From Iris pallida (taxonomy: Eukaryota > Streptophyta > Magnoliopsida > Asparagales > Iridaceae), in contig JANAVB010010791.1 of assembly GCA_029216955.1 (NCBI GenBank), positions 8,202,868-8,266,867 of the forward strand: a stretch of 64,000 bases of DNA. The letters run 5' to 3'. A program made the translations under genes and the position numbers. The notes under the pieces were generated by a model, which was not told where the DNA came from, made no database searches, and saw only the letters and a list, made by a program, of their open reading frames with translations. Positions 43,910 through 56,563 of this stretch are shown here, one piece after another. Position 1 is the stretch's first letter. Each line of letters begins with the position of its first letter.

Positions 43910-46900
43910 ATGGTAATTTTTAAAGAAAACAAACTTACTGGACCTAATTATATTGACTGGAAACGTAATCTGGACATTATCTTGACTGCTGAGGAGTACA
44001 AATATGTACTTGTTGAGGAATGCCCACCTAAGCGTGATGCTAAATCTGATGAAAAGGTCAAAGAGGCTTATAAGAAGTAGAAAAAGGCAGATGAGATGGC
44101 ACGGTATTACATTCTGGCATCTATGTCAAATGTACTGCAACATCAGCATCAGGCCATGGCCACAGTTTATGACATGATGTATAACCTCAAGGAACTCTTC
44201 GGACATCAGAGTAGAGCAGCTAGACAGTTTGCTATAAAGTGTTTGATGAATACAAAAATGGCTGAGGGTACACCAGTAAGGGATCATGTTCTCAAGATGA
44301 TGGGTTATCTGAATGAGATGGAGATCCTTGGAGCTGAAATCGATGGGGAATCCCAAGTCGATATCATTCTCGAGACTCTGCCTAAAAGTTTTGATAATTT
44401 TTGCCTTAATTACAACATGAACAAAAGATTGTATAGTTTGGCAGAACTTGCAAAAGAGCTACAGGATGCTGAATCTCTCTTTATGCAGAGTGGTCATATT
44501 TTTATTTCTGAAAAGGCTTCTACTTCTAAGCCAAAAGGCGGTAAGAAGAAGAAGAATATTCAGAAACAGGAAAACTCAGCAAAGAAGGGCATGAGACCTC
44601 AAGGCGCTATGAAAAAGCCGAAAGACAAATGTTTCAAGTACAAAGGGTCAAGATATTGGAAGACTGACTGTCCACTTCTCAAACAAGGGAACAAAGAAGG
44701 TATAACTCATTTACTAGTAGTTGAAACATGTTTAGCGGTATTATCTACCAGCACCTGTTGTGTAGATACATAAGCCACTAATCATGTATACAATACATTG
44801 CAGGGGTTCCAGGAAATCAGGCGGCTCAGTTATGGAGAGATATGCTTGTTCATGAGTGACGCTATAAAAGTAACGGTCGTTGCATTAGGAGATGTTACTT
44901 TATCTTTTGGTAGAAATAAGTCTTTGATATTGAGAGATTGTCTTTATGCACCATCACTTAGAAAGAATTTAATTTTTATTTCTATGTTAGTTAAGGATGG
45001 ATATTCAATTTATTTTAATGACAATATTATTATTAGAAAGAATAAACATTTTATCTGTTCTGGTGCATTAGTTGATAATCTGTATGTCATTAATCCTGTT
45101 TTGCCCACAATGCAACTTATGGAAATAAATAATATATCTAATTTAAATAAGAGAAAGGAACCTTCTTGTGTGAACCAAACATATCTTTGGCACTTGCGAA
45201 TGGGGCATATTAACCTAAGAAGGATTCAAAGACTGGTTGAAGATGGACCTTTGAGTTCATTGGAAGTGGAGGCACTACCAGTCTGTGAATCCTGCTTGGA
45301 AGGTAAAATGACCAAAAGGCCTTTTACGGCAAAGGGATATAGGGCCAAAGATGTGTTGGAATTGGTTCATTCTGATTTGTGTGGACCCAAGACTATCCAA
45401 GCTAGAGGTGGCTTTGAATATTTTGTCACATTTATTGACGATTATTCAAAGTATGGATACATTTATTTGATGCACCGTAAGTCTGAGTGCTTTGAGAAAT
45501 TCGAAGAGTACAAGGCTGAAACGGAGAAACGTCATAGAAAATGTATCAAGTCATTACGAACAGATCGTGGTGGCGAGTACCTCTTTGGAGAGTTTAAGGA
45601 TTATTTATCAGAGGCTGGGATTACATCCCAATTGACTACACCTAAAACGCCCCAGCAGAATGGTGTAGTCGAAAGAAGGAATAGAACTCTTATGGAGATG
45701 GTTAGATCAATGATGAGTCGAATTTACCAGATTCATTTTGGGGATATGCCTTAGAGACTGCAGCTTATATTTTGAACTTGGTTCCTTCTAAGTCAGTACC
45801 TCTTACTTCCACAGAGCTGTGGATTGGACGTAAGCTTAGTCTGAAACAAGTTCAAATTTGGGATAGTCCAGCACATGTGCTAAATGGAAAAGCATATAAG
45901 TTGGAATATCGTACAGAAGTACGTTTGTTTGTAGGCTATCCAATAGGAACGAAAGGAGGTTTATTTTATAGTCCTAAGGATCAGAAGGTCATTGTTAGCA
46001 CCAGATGAACCATAAACCCACAAGTAGAGTTGTTCTAGAAGAAATGAGAGGTGAGACACCAAGTACTTCAGTACCAATAGTACAAGAGGATGAACCACAA
46101 CTAAATGCACAACGTGTCACAAATGTTATACCACAACCGATAGTGCCTCGTCGTAGTGGGAGGGTTGTGATACAACCTGATAGATATATGTTCTTGGGAG
46201 AGTCGTCAGACTTCGTCCCTGTGGAACAAGATTTTGATCCCTGTACCTACAACGAAGCACTCCAAGATAAGGATGTAGAGTCTTGGCAAAAAGCAATGAT
46301 ATCTGAAATAGAATATATGGATTCCAATCAAGTCTGGAAGCTTGTAGAACCACCCGTTGGTGTAAAAGCCATTGGATGCAAGTGGGTCTATAAGAGAAAA
46401 AGAGGATCAGATGGTAAGTTTGAAACCTTTAAAGCTCGGCTTGTTGCAAAAGGTTTTACTCAAAGAGAGGGTATCGATTATGAGGAAACCTTTTCTCCAG
46501 TAGCCATGCTTAAGTCTATCCGAATTCTTTTATCTATTGCAGGTCATCTCGATTATGCGATTTGGCAAATAGATGTCAAGACAGCTTTCCCTAATGGAAG
46601 TCTTAAGGAAAACATCTATATGAAGCAACCAGACGGGTTCATTGAAAAGGGCCAAGAACATCTTGTTTGTAAGCTCAAGAAGTCCATTTATGGACTTAAA
46701 CAAGCTTCCAGATCTTGGAACATATGTTTTGATCAGGTGATAAAATCCTATGGATTTGATCAGTGTTAGGATGAATCATGTGTATACAAAAGTGTGACGG
46801 AAATGTGGTGGTGTTCCTAGTACTTTATGTGGATGACATCTTGCTCATTGGAAACAATGTGAAGGTATTATCTGATGTAAGGGTATGGTTATCCAAACAG

Positions 46901-47812
46901 TTTGATATGAAGGACTTGGGAGAAGTAGGTCACATCCTTGGGATCAAAGTTCTACGAGATCGCAAGAAAAGGATGTTGGACTTATCCCAAGCTTCATATA
47001 TCGATACTATACTAACTCGTTTTAGTATGCAAAATTCTAAGAAAGGTTTCTTACCTTTTAGACATGGAATTGCTCTATTAAAGGAGCAGTGTCCGAGGAC
47101 ACCTAAAGAGATAGAGAACATGAAAGCAGTTCCTTATGCTTCAGCAGTAGGAAGCTTAATGTATGCAACGCTATGTACGAGACCAGACATCTGCTTTACC
47201 GTAAGCTTGGTCAGCAGATATCAGTCTAACCCAGGACAAGAGCACTGGACTGCCGTAAAGCATATTTTGAAGTACTTGAAAAGGACTAAAGAGTATATTC
47301 TAGTTTACCAGGCAGATAGTTTAGTTCCCTTGGGGTATACAGACTCAGACTTTCAGTCAGATAGGGATTCCAGGAAATCTACCTCAGGTTATGTGTTTAC
47401 TTTGGGAGGTGGAACCATTGTGTGGAGGAGTATCAAGCAAAAATGTATTGCTGATTCCACCATGGAAGCCGAGTATGTTGCATCCTCTGAGGCAGCCAAT
47501 GAAGTGGTTTGGCTCTGAAACTTTCTTTTAGACTTGGATGTGGTACCTAGTTTGCCTAAGTCTATTACACTTTATTGTGATAATAGTGGTGCAGTTGCAA
47601 ACTCGAAGGAACCACGAGCCCATACGACAGGTAAACACATTGAGCGTAAGTACCACCTGATACGAGATTTCGTAAAGAAAGAAAAAGTTGTTGTGATCAA
47701 GATAGCATCAGTCGACAACCTAGCTGATCCCTTTACAAAGAGCTTACAAGCTAAGGCTTTTGATAGTCATGTTGAGGGAATGGGAGTCAGATGTATAGTA
47801 GTATGGCTTTAA
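43910..47812 (+). pseudogene. Copia-2 gag-pol
   Basis: The gag start is placed at ATG 43910 because LTGPNYIDWKRNLD follows within a few residues. Gag continues to a CCHC-like FKYKGSRYWKTDC (about 44640; the first Cys-x2-Cys is damaged). The protease region at 44760 reads VDT-stop-ATNHV, so the catalytic loop is broken. The integrase starts HLRMGHINLRR (45190) with D, D and E in SDLCGPK, TDRGGEY and GVVERRN. RT has YEETFSPVAMLKSIR (46480) and an intact YVDDILL (46830). RNase H has GYTDSDFQSD and ends at TKSLQAKAF. Breaks: TAG 44078, TAA 44771, a frameshift near 45720 and others near 46005 and 46770, TGA 47516. Confidence 0.9.
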
Positions 47813-47874
47813 GTATAAGTGGGAGATTTGTAACAGTATACTGAAAAGCAATGCTTTGAGTATAAGTGGTAGAT
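47813..47874 (+). promoter_or_regulatory. Copia-2 polypurine tract, duplicated
   Basis: GTATAAGTGGGAGATT (47813) and GTATAAGTGGTAGATT (47860) occur 47 bases apart. Each is followed by an LTR-start-like TGT sequence; the second adjoins the real 3' LTR. Confidence 0.6.
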
Positions 47875-49138
47875 TGTTAGTGTTATATACAAAAAGCATC
47901 ACTTTTGTAGTAACTTTATTTCCTTAATTTTGAATGAGAATCATATGTACAAATGTTTAATATTGTATTTGTTGCAAGTGTTAATACAAATGTCTGATAT
48001 TCTATATTGTAGATAATATGGTGTGTGATGTCACACCGAAGATCATATTATCAGTTCCCTATGGAATATATAAATAGTTCACAACCTAGATGGACTTGGA
48101 CAATCTATTGGAAAGGTTGTAGTGTAATCTGGTATTAGTCTATCTTGACTATAGGTTTATACTAGTACACTTTGTGTGTATTGAACAGGACCACTTGAGG
48201 TTGTTCTCTTTGTACTGACTACATAAGAGAACAAACACCTCTATTGTTATGGATGCTTGTGCTCTTAATCCGGATATAATAACAGACATGTATATGCAGT
48301 GTGTATTACTTTGACTCATGAAAGAGTGAGATTCATTGTGGGTCAACAACCTCTATGAATTGCGTAATAACATTGTATGTATGATGGGCTATTGATTATA
48401 AATGGAATCCATGTTCCGATACATCGGGTTGATGATGTCCCCTTAAGGAGCTCATAAGGATTGTCGTGTAAACCCTGTAGGTGGATTATATCCGACATGA
48501 CAAATAAAGTTGAGCGGTACTCCTTAAGGATAAAAGATGTTGAATCAATATAGTTGTTAGTAACTTAATTTGATCGATGGACATTCGATATCTTAACATG
48601 GAGAGCCAAATGAGCATATAATAAAAAGAGCCCATAAATATAATTTAGAATTAGGGAGGTAGTGCAACAATAGCTCATTACTGGACCGAGCTATTGTTAA
48701 TGGGCCTGGATTGTGTGTTCGGGCTGAACACGGGATATCCAGATCCGTTAGGAGGCCTAATCCTAATTTTTCCTCATTGTCCTTGCCGTAGCCTATATAT
48801 ATCCTCTATTCTCTGGCCGCCAAATTACTGATCAGAAATCTGAAGCTTTTTTTAAATTCGTGATTCATGTAAGGAGAGAAAGAGAGGGCTGCCAAAGAGA
48901 AGAAAATGTTGGGAGATCGTCGCCCACACGACGTCCAACTCGAGGAAGGAATACATGCAGAAGATCTTAGGGTCGTCCGCTCGAGATTGCCAGGAACTAC
49001 TTGTCTTCTTCCTGTTGCAGGTATAATTCATGAATCCTAGTTTCCGCCTATGAAGGGTTAGAACACGTATTAAATCTGTTTAATTTTCTATCGATCAATA
49101 TGCACACCAAAGGGTCCTGGGAATCTTCAGTTCCATCA
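47875..49138 (+). repeat. Copia-2 3' LTR
   Basis: 1264 bases, TGTTAGTGTTATATAC to TTCCATCA, uninterrupted, so it serves as the reference for the CACTA-split 5' LTR. Confidence 0.92.
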
Positions 49139-49143
49139 CAACA
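49139..49143. repeat. Target-site duplication CAACA, right (Copia-2)
   Basis: An exact copy of 33954-33958. Tat-B sequence resumes here in the same reading context. Confidence 0.9.
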
Positions 49144-50200
49144 TACTTGAAGCATTGAAGAAGAGTGGATGGCATGATGTTATATTCATTTAACCATGGT
49201 CTTCCCAACAAGACGTTGTAGAAAACGTGATTGTCAATCACATAGAAAGTAACCTTCGTGCGGAGATTACCTATTTGGACATTAGGCAAATCTTTTCCAA
49301 TTGTTTGCTTCTCCCGGAATTGAACTCTAGAATAGTCGTAATTGTTGCAGAGAGATTATGGACTGGGATCTTCAGCGCATCCAATAGAGACTTTGGCATA
49401 ATGTTGAGTGCAGATCCTGGGTAGACTAGAATGCGATCGACCTTTATGGTATCGACATATCCAGTATAGTAGAAAGGTCGGTCATGTCGATGGTCTTCCA
49501 GGAGCATATCATCTTGAGTGAAGGTGATATTGAGGATCAGCTCCATCACACTATGGCAATGAGAACATGCCATCGGTTCTTTGTCTGGTTTCTTAAGATA
49601 GGCCAGACAAGCGTCTGCTTGCATTAAAGCTTCACTTAACGTCTCTCGGGTTTCCCTTGAGAGATGCAGGAGTTCAAAAATCGATAATCTTGCCGGAGTA
49701 TTGGCTAGTTGAGCTAATATGTCAAAGTTATACGACTTTTTAAGTCCAAGAGGTAGAGTTTTCTTCAATATTTTATCGAAGCGAACTGACTGTTTGCCTT
49801 TATCAGCCGCTGTTGGTTTGGAAGGAACTAGTTCTGCTCGAGGCAATGACGTCGAAGGATCGTTGATGCTAGGTGGAGAAGATGCTGAAGGGACATTAGA
49901 GACTGGAGAAGGAGTGGCTGCATTCTCTTGTCTATCTGTATAGTCTCTAAGATAGAGCCTCTCAAATCGGGTACCGGTCATGGCTTCTTCTTTCGGTACT
50001 GGTGCGAAGGATACCATGTTATAGTTCTTTATCCTAGTCTTGCCTCTGGAAGACTTCTTTTTAAAATAGGACGGGTTTGTCCAGAATCCCAGTCCAATAC
50101 GGGACTGATTGTGTTGAAGACGTAGGAAAAGGGGTATGAGAGACCCTTTTCCATCATTTAAGCCGTGGGCTTTCTGTAGATCATATTCCATCTTTGTCAT
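49144..50200 (-). pseudogene. Tat-B protease and upstream linker
   Basis: A 309-codon open frame (50200-49271) runs from MTKMEYDLQKAHGLN through NQSRIGLGFW to the protease. The catalytic triplet normally written D-S/P-G is VYPGS here: the aspartate codon has become TAC. A second frame (49289-49144) carries the C-terminal YNVLLGRPWL. The Asp-to-Tyr change and the frame break make the protease inactive. Confidence 0.8.
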
Positions 50201-50212
50201 CAGTTCACAGGA

Positions 50213-52015
50213 CTATTGACTGTATAGATGGAATGTTGGCCGGTAATTGATTTTAGTTTTTGGTGTCAATGCTTCGGCAGAAGAAGACAAAGCGACCGCT
50301 GGGATGAAGGTAGCATCCAAAGGTGGAAAATGATCACCCATTGATGTCATACGACACGACTTGTATTTGGTCACCTTTCTTAACTTCGTAGGGGAAACAG
50401 GTGTCTTTGACTCAAAGTCAGCAACAAAATCGGGGTGAATCCACATGATCTCCCCTTTGTCGGTCAACAAGGGTACAAGACCGTCACTTCGTGCTGGCAC
50501 AAGGTTGACGATCTTCAGAGTAGCTTTCGAAATGGGCACGACTCCATCCTGCACAAGTTGTACATAAAAGTCGCCAAATTGCAGAGAAACGACATTGGCA
50601 GTCACTATTTTTTCGTCTTGCTGAAGGGTAATTGCCTTGGCGTTGATAGTTCCTGGATCTTCCCTTTAAGTACATAGCATGCTCTAGTCGGATGTCCCAA
50701 AAACCTGTGATAGACACAGTATTTAGGATTATCAATCTTACCTACTTGATCTGGCCATTTTGTTTCGGGCAGTTGAAGTTTGTTTCTCTTGATTAGACAA
50801 TCGAATATGCTCATGATGTCGTCCTCGTCAAAGGAATATTCCTCCTTAGGACGTGGTTCTCTTTGGGGGGGTGCCGCCGTGGAAGGTGTTGACTGACCCA
50901 CATTGATGGCTAAAGCTTCTTTGCTTTTCATATTGATGGCTAAAGCTTCCTTGCCTTTACGGTTGTTCTAACGACCGCCGTTGTTAGTTGCAAAATGTTC
51001 ATCTTTTTTAAGATTAGGCATCTAGATGTCTGGTTGTTTAAACTTGTCAGCACTGTCTTCGGCTGCCCTGACACTTATTATGAAGGAGGCCCAGTTTTGG
51101 AATTGCGGGGGTCCAGTCCACATGCTAATTATAGGTAACAAGTTTGATTTGCATATATCTATAGTCAGTGCATCTGGAGTACCCAAAGGCATTTTGAGTG
51201 CCTCACGATGGAAGTGCTCGATGAAACGTTCAGCAGTTTCATTAGACCATTGTTTGATTTTGATGAGGGCTGAAATGGTCATGTCGTTTGTTCCCTCATA
51301 AAATTGTTTTAGGAACATTTGCTTGAATCCTGCAAAAGATGTTATGCGACCGTCTGGCAAACTATGACACCCGTCATAGGCTGCACCTGCTAAGCACCCG
51401 ACGAATACTCTAGTGAGTAGATTATCGTTCGGTTGGAGCTGATCAGTCATTAGCACGAAGTGATTGAGATACTAACTCGGAGATGAGCTGCTATCAAACA
51501 TCATGATAGTCGGTGGCTTGTACTTAGGTGGAAACAAAACTTCCTTCCACTCTATAGGATAAGGTTGCTTGATCCCTAGCTTTTGTAGGCCGTCCTTTTG
51601 CTTGAAGGCTTCGAACTGGTTACGCAAAATCTTTACTGCCTCCAGGGGATCTCCCGAGGCATGGAGAGCAGTAGACTGATTCGATGTGTTAGAAGATGAA
51701 ACTTCATGATAAGCACCACCTCCAGCACCAGATTGACTTGAAGTAGCCTGAGCGGGTATAGTAGCATTGTGGGGAGATTACACTCCCAGACCGATATTGA
51801 CAGGGACAGATGCTGCTACATGTTCTTGAGTAGGAATTGGATTCGTAACCAGTGGAACAATATGTTATGCTACGATCACAACATGCATACTTGCAACCAT
51901 TTTACCCATAGTTTTTAAGTTAGTCTCTAATGCAACAATCTTCTATTCTTGACTGCCGGAGCCGGACGCATCTTGTTCTTCATTAGTGACATAGGCAGTA
52001 ACTTCTTTGGCTATC
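50213..52015 (-). pseudogene. Tat-B gag and gag-linker
   Basis: The gag core is at 51456-51022 (GCLAGAAYD, then FLKQFYEGTND). The nucleocapsid-like segment CVYHRFLGHPTRAC is at about 50690, followed by a linker frame 50605-50213. Stops lie in the N-terminal coiled-coil part (51780-51960). The relationship to Tat-A gag is clear along the whole length. Confidence 0.8.
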
Positions 52016-52099
52016 AATGATGAATTGGTAGAAAAGATAGTCCGCTCAGAGCTCTTACTATCGGTATCAAAGTCATGTAGGGAACTACCCCCAGGATGA

Positions 52100-52335
52100 A
52101 GAGTGGGAAGATTCCTTTGATCGAAGAAATCTTGGTCAGAATTAGGAAGATTCCTTTGACCGAATATTTCCTGATCGAAAGGAAGATTCCTTTGACCGAT
52201 TGTTTCTTGGTCAAAAGAAAGATTCTTTTGAACGATTGTTTCTTGATTGGAATCAAGAAGATTTCTCTGACTGAGGATATCCCCAAGATTAGGAGAGAGA
52301 AGATTTCTTTGACCGAGCAGGTCCCGGTCTCTTGA
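52100..52335 (-). repeat. 36-39-bp tandem repeat, about 6 units, in Tat-B
   Basis: Units contain GGAAGATTCCTTTGACCGA and give a SVKGIFL/SIKGIF repeat on the minus strand (52412-52014 frame). There are more units than in Tat-A, so the array is length-variable. Confidence 0.8.
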
Positions 52336-52419
52336 TCTTGTATTTTGGTAGACCCCTTCACCAGAGTCAGGGATACGATCAAGGTATTATTGACTGGAAT
52401 TGTGGGATGCATTACGTCT

Positions 52420-53245
52420 TGGACGTTTTCTACCCCCAGTACTTCGAGATATCATGTTGACCGAAGCATATTGCAACTCGTCTTCATCCACTATAATGAG
52501 TTCAGGAGTCCGAGTGTAGTTCAGACGGTCGAAGACCAACCATTTTGCTGATTAACAGAAACATTTGATCACTACTTCATGGTGATGATTACAGTGATGT
52601 TTCTGATGTGGAGTTACAGGTGGATGAGATGGTCATGCGATCTTCCATTTTTGTACAAGAAGTTCGCGGAGATCGGTTAGAATGACAGTCGGAGGTACAT
52701 ATTTCTTGATGATGTTAGGAACATGATTTCGGTTCTTGAGATGCTTTGTTCCCTGTGTATACAGAGAAGTACTGAGCGCATTGTCATAGGTGAGAGGATT
52801 CTTGATTTAAGAAACTCTCTCCGTGTTCATTTTAGTAGGTGGTGCAGATTGCTCTTGATGCAGGCTTGATGTTGTTCTGGCTGGTAAAGCTAAGTGCGCA
52901 TGTTAGGGTTCTGTGCCACCTGGTTGTCTGTCTGAGACACCCTAAGTTTACCCTATTTAGTTCTTGAAATGTACAGGGTAGGACGATCCTGGCTCTGGCT
53001 TGACTTGCGCTGGCCATGAGGAGTGGACAGGACATCCTGTTGTTTTGTGCATATTATTCCAATACGTTTGGCGCGGCACAGATGAGCAGCAGGAAATGGA
53101 CTTCGAGTAGAGTCAGTTTCTTGGCATTGATTTGATTATCTCTGCTAAGAGAAATAGTTTTCTACTCAGAAGCGTTCTCGCATTGATTGGCACATAGGCA
53201 CAATCAGATGCAGTTTTTACTGAGTCCAGGACCGAAAAAGGATAA
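52420..53245 (-). pseudogene. Tat-B ORF1 remnant
   Basis: Aligns with Tat-A 31250-32110, including CCAAACGTA and CTCCTCATGGCCAGCG stretches. No long open frame. The 87-bp repeat part is not present, because the element is cut at 53245. Confidence 0.6.
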
Positions 53246-54053
53246 TGTCACAACCCGCTCCCGAATATTCGGATATGAGTTAGACACGTCCAGCCTATGT
53301 TGGAAGACGCAACACAGTAAGCTGTACAAGTCTAAGGAAAACTCTAAGTCACCAGATAATATAGAACATCACAACATCTATAACGTCCTAGAACAGGTCA
53401 CCATAATCCACTAAGTCATTTTTAAAACAAGATCATCTGGTAACAAAAATAAAATACAACTCATAATACAATAATCCAAAGTAAACTCTAACAATCTAAA
53501 CAAAGAAACCAAACTATAGCTTTTAAGTCCTGTTTCATGGCTCCATCCTGCTCAGCTAAGATCCCGGGCTCTGGCCCATAAAGGTGAACAAGGTCCTCAA
53601 GTATACCTGCAACATATCCACTCAGGAGCAGAGCAAAGTATAATTCTAGGTAATGAACAAGAACATCATGATATGGAAATGAGTACAAGAGAACATGAAG
53701 ATGTAAAGTACTGGAAGCAAAGAACATGAAAGTACCGAAATATAAATACAGGAAGTACAAGAAATAAAGTACATGAAGTACAGGAAATAAAAGTACTAGG
53801 GTTATGTCGCGATTTGGCCTAGTTTTCCAAGTTAGTGCACACCTATGACTCGGCCTTCTCTAACATGGCTAGAACACTAGTCAAGGCACTCGACTACACT
53901 CTCAGTGCCAAAATTCTTGGTCATCTTGCGCTCCAAAACTTAACCGTGACTAAGGCCCTTTATAATAAATATTTATAAAATTCTAAAAATCATATTTAAT
54001 TTAAACAAATAAATAAAAGAATATTTTTCAAACTTTCAGAAAGAGGGGTTACG
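53246..54053 (-). repeat. LTR-like segment a (short or rearranged)
   Basis: Starts TGTCACAACCCGCTCC and ends at a junction GGGGTTACGA|ATCTACCTACTTC. The first 550 bases diverge from segments b and d, while the last 250 bases match 60983-61228 closely and 57247-57518 more distantly. Probably a different subfamily joined by recombination. Confidence 0.5.
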
Positions 54054-54345
54054 AATCTACCTACTTCAGAAATACTATCGATTCAGAATACAATAGTGTA
54101 TCCTTCTATGAAAATCATCTAACAGGATTTAGAATTCAATGAGTCCTATGTAGCAACCTTAACTACCCAATTGTCAGATTAAACTAGGGACTCCTAGTCC
54201 TAACCATTCTCTTAAAATTGATTTACTCCTAGTTGTGAATGAGCATTTCCTAGTCGCAGGCTCGCAGTAGTACGACTAATATGGTACTACCATGAGTTCC
54301 CATAATTTTGCGAAAACGGACCTACATGGGCCACCACAAAAAACT
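54054..54345 (-). other. Short internal region between LTR-like segments (copy 1)
   Basis: 292 bases with a PPT-like box on the left, a hairpin with arms GTAGTAC and GTACTAC (about 54268-54290), and CATGGGCCACCAC about 10 bases before the next LTR start. Copy 2 is at 61229-61527. Confidence 0.6.
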
Positions 54346-56481
54346 TGTCATGACCCGCACCCGTTTTTCGGATACGAGACGTGTCCAAGCCAGCCTACGC
54401 CATAGAGTTGACGGTAGAACACTGTCAAGGCCATGACTCTCAAAATCATAAAACATAATAATTATTGCTCATCCACATTTCTAAGTTGATTACAATATTT
54501 ACAAGAATTTACATTTGAAAAGAAATACAAAGTCTCACCATCTGTTACAGCAGTTAAGTTGTCTAACTAGTTTCTAGGTCTTGGCCTGCAAGTACACCCG
54601 TATCTCCCATGCTAAGAGAAGCCACAGCTAAACCTGAAAAATGTTAGTTTTCAGTCAGGAATGGAACAAGCACATAAACCGACGGCAATGTGAAAACACA
54701 ATAGAATTAGTAAGACATAAAAATGACATATGAGAGATAAAAACTAGAAAGTATTGATGACATGGCAAGTGGTGGAGAAGACAAGAAAAACAAATAAAAT
54801 ACAACTATCTATGTGATTTGAAATATCCGTTTCGACATGTGAACGGCTAGGAGGTAAATCCGACACCCTGTACGTGTCGTGTGCAGCTGCTACTCTCCAC
54901 GAAAGACACGGGGGATAGTTCTGGGTAGTCCACATGTCTACTAAGATATTTCCCCTCCCGACTACTCCGTGTGACGAGCGTGTCAACAAGCAGCAAGACA
55001 TATGTATAAACATGAAATATATAGACTACTATGAATCGAAAAGCAATCAGAAAGTGTACTTGCCTGAGATCCTTTGCTGGTGAAACTGATAATACAACCA
55101 CTTAGATGAGTCACTAAAGTTAACACATACAAAAAGTCTCCGAATGCTGAAATAGACATTACCAACATTTTTAGAATAGTCAAATTATTTAGGATTGCCT
55201 GTCCTTAAGACCAATTCTGGACACAAAGGCAAAACGGTAATTTCGGGTCAAAACGATGTCCGCTGTTGGACCTACTTTGCACCGAAAAGCGTGCCAGAGT
55301 TAATGGTCTCTAAAGTCGTCAAACTATATGTCAACAGGTTCGGTTTTCCGATACGAAACCAACCGTATGTCCAAAGTTGGATTCCGGTGGACTGTGCACA
55401 AATTCGCTCGTTGAGTCGGACCGTGGGGCCCGCAAAACGACGATCCGATCAACTGTCTCATAATCGGACCAAACTAGGCATACAGGACCAGAAAAATGAT
55501 ACGGTCCTGTTGGCGTAAGTTTTGTCTCGATCTGACGAACGTGCACAAAGTAATTGGAGAATTTGCACAGAGGCCGATACGGTGAATTTTGACGGATACG
55601 TATCAAATTTGTCGCGCACACGCAACCAATTTGAATTCCGTCAAAGCCCACACGTCCACGAAGTCGATACGCACCTTTTGATGCTTTCAATTCGCGACCA
55701 CGTCGCCCGGATTGGCGGAACGCACGTCATATCGAAGGAATTTCTAGTTTTTAAAATAAATTTTTCTTGGTTTGGGAATCTGATTTCTTGACGCACAGTC
55801 TATCAAATCCAAATCCACAAAAAGGGTTGTAAAGCCCTATATGTTGTTTAAAAGTGTCTTCAATTAGTTTCTTAAAATTCCTATTATCCTGTTCTAGAAT
55901 CCCCTTCCAAAATAGGAGATTGAATGGTTTGGGTCCTGTTTTGCTATCAACGAAGATCGGGTTTTTTTTTCAAGTTTTGGAACTCGATTTATCACGCGTA
56001 CATCGCTAAATAAATACATCTACTTGAAGGGAGACAAAGATGGTTAGGTTAGGTATGTACCGGAAGAAAGGGCTCGTCGAACGATTGATCGTACGCAAAG
56101 AATTCTTGCTACGAAGTAGTACATCCGCTGCACGCTGCTGCTGTCGTTTCTATTTTTGTCGTGCGCACGGATCCCCGCGCCTGGCTGACCGGCGGCGGCT
56201 CGCGGCGACGCATGGCGGTGGCACGCAGGGTGGGTGGTGGCGGTGTTAGGGTTTTCTCGATTTTGATCTCTCCAACTCTCGAATATATATATACTATGTT
56301 ATGTTGTTGTAACAGAGTCGGGGTCGACTCTTCTCGGGTTCGCGCATGTGGGGGGCGGATTTTAGTTTTTTTTTTCTTTTTTTTTCTTTATTATCTATTA
56401 TGTATTCTATATATATATATAGGTATATACACACATATACACCTTTATTTATAGATATTTGTATATACTTACACAACTACA

Positions 56482-56563
<82 letters not shown>

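Larger units (their letters stand above)
33959..49138 (+). mobile_element. Copia-2: Ty1/copia retrotransposon inserted in Tat-B
   Basis: LTRs begin TGTTAG and end TTCCATCA. The 5' LTR is split by the CACTA element. The PBS is at 42814, gag-pol at 43910-47812 and the 3' LTR at 47875-49138. The TSD CAACA is perfect. No env-like ORF is present, unlike the Sirevirus-type element. Coding regions have stops and frameshifts. Confidence 0.92.
49139..53245 (-). mobile_element. Tat-B: second Tat-type Ty3/gypsy element, 5' part
   Basis: Collinear with Tat-A 28141-32110: protease, linker with GLGFW, gag, SVKGIF tandem repeat and the end of ORF1. It lacks its 5' LTR, because a large non-coding LTR element begins at 53246. 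It continues at 33958 on the other side of Copia-2. Confidence 0.85.

Noticed and set aside
56484..56563. Regular repeats considered as CRISPR-like or satellite
   Set aside because: Simple dinucleotide repeat without spacers; eukaryotic context.
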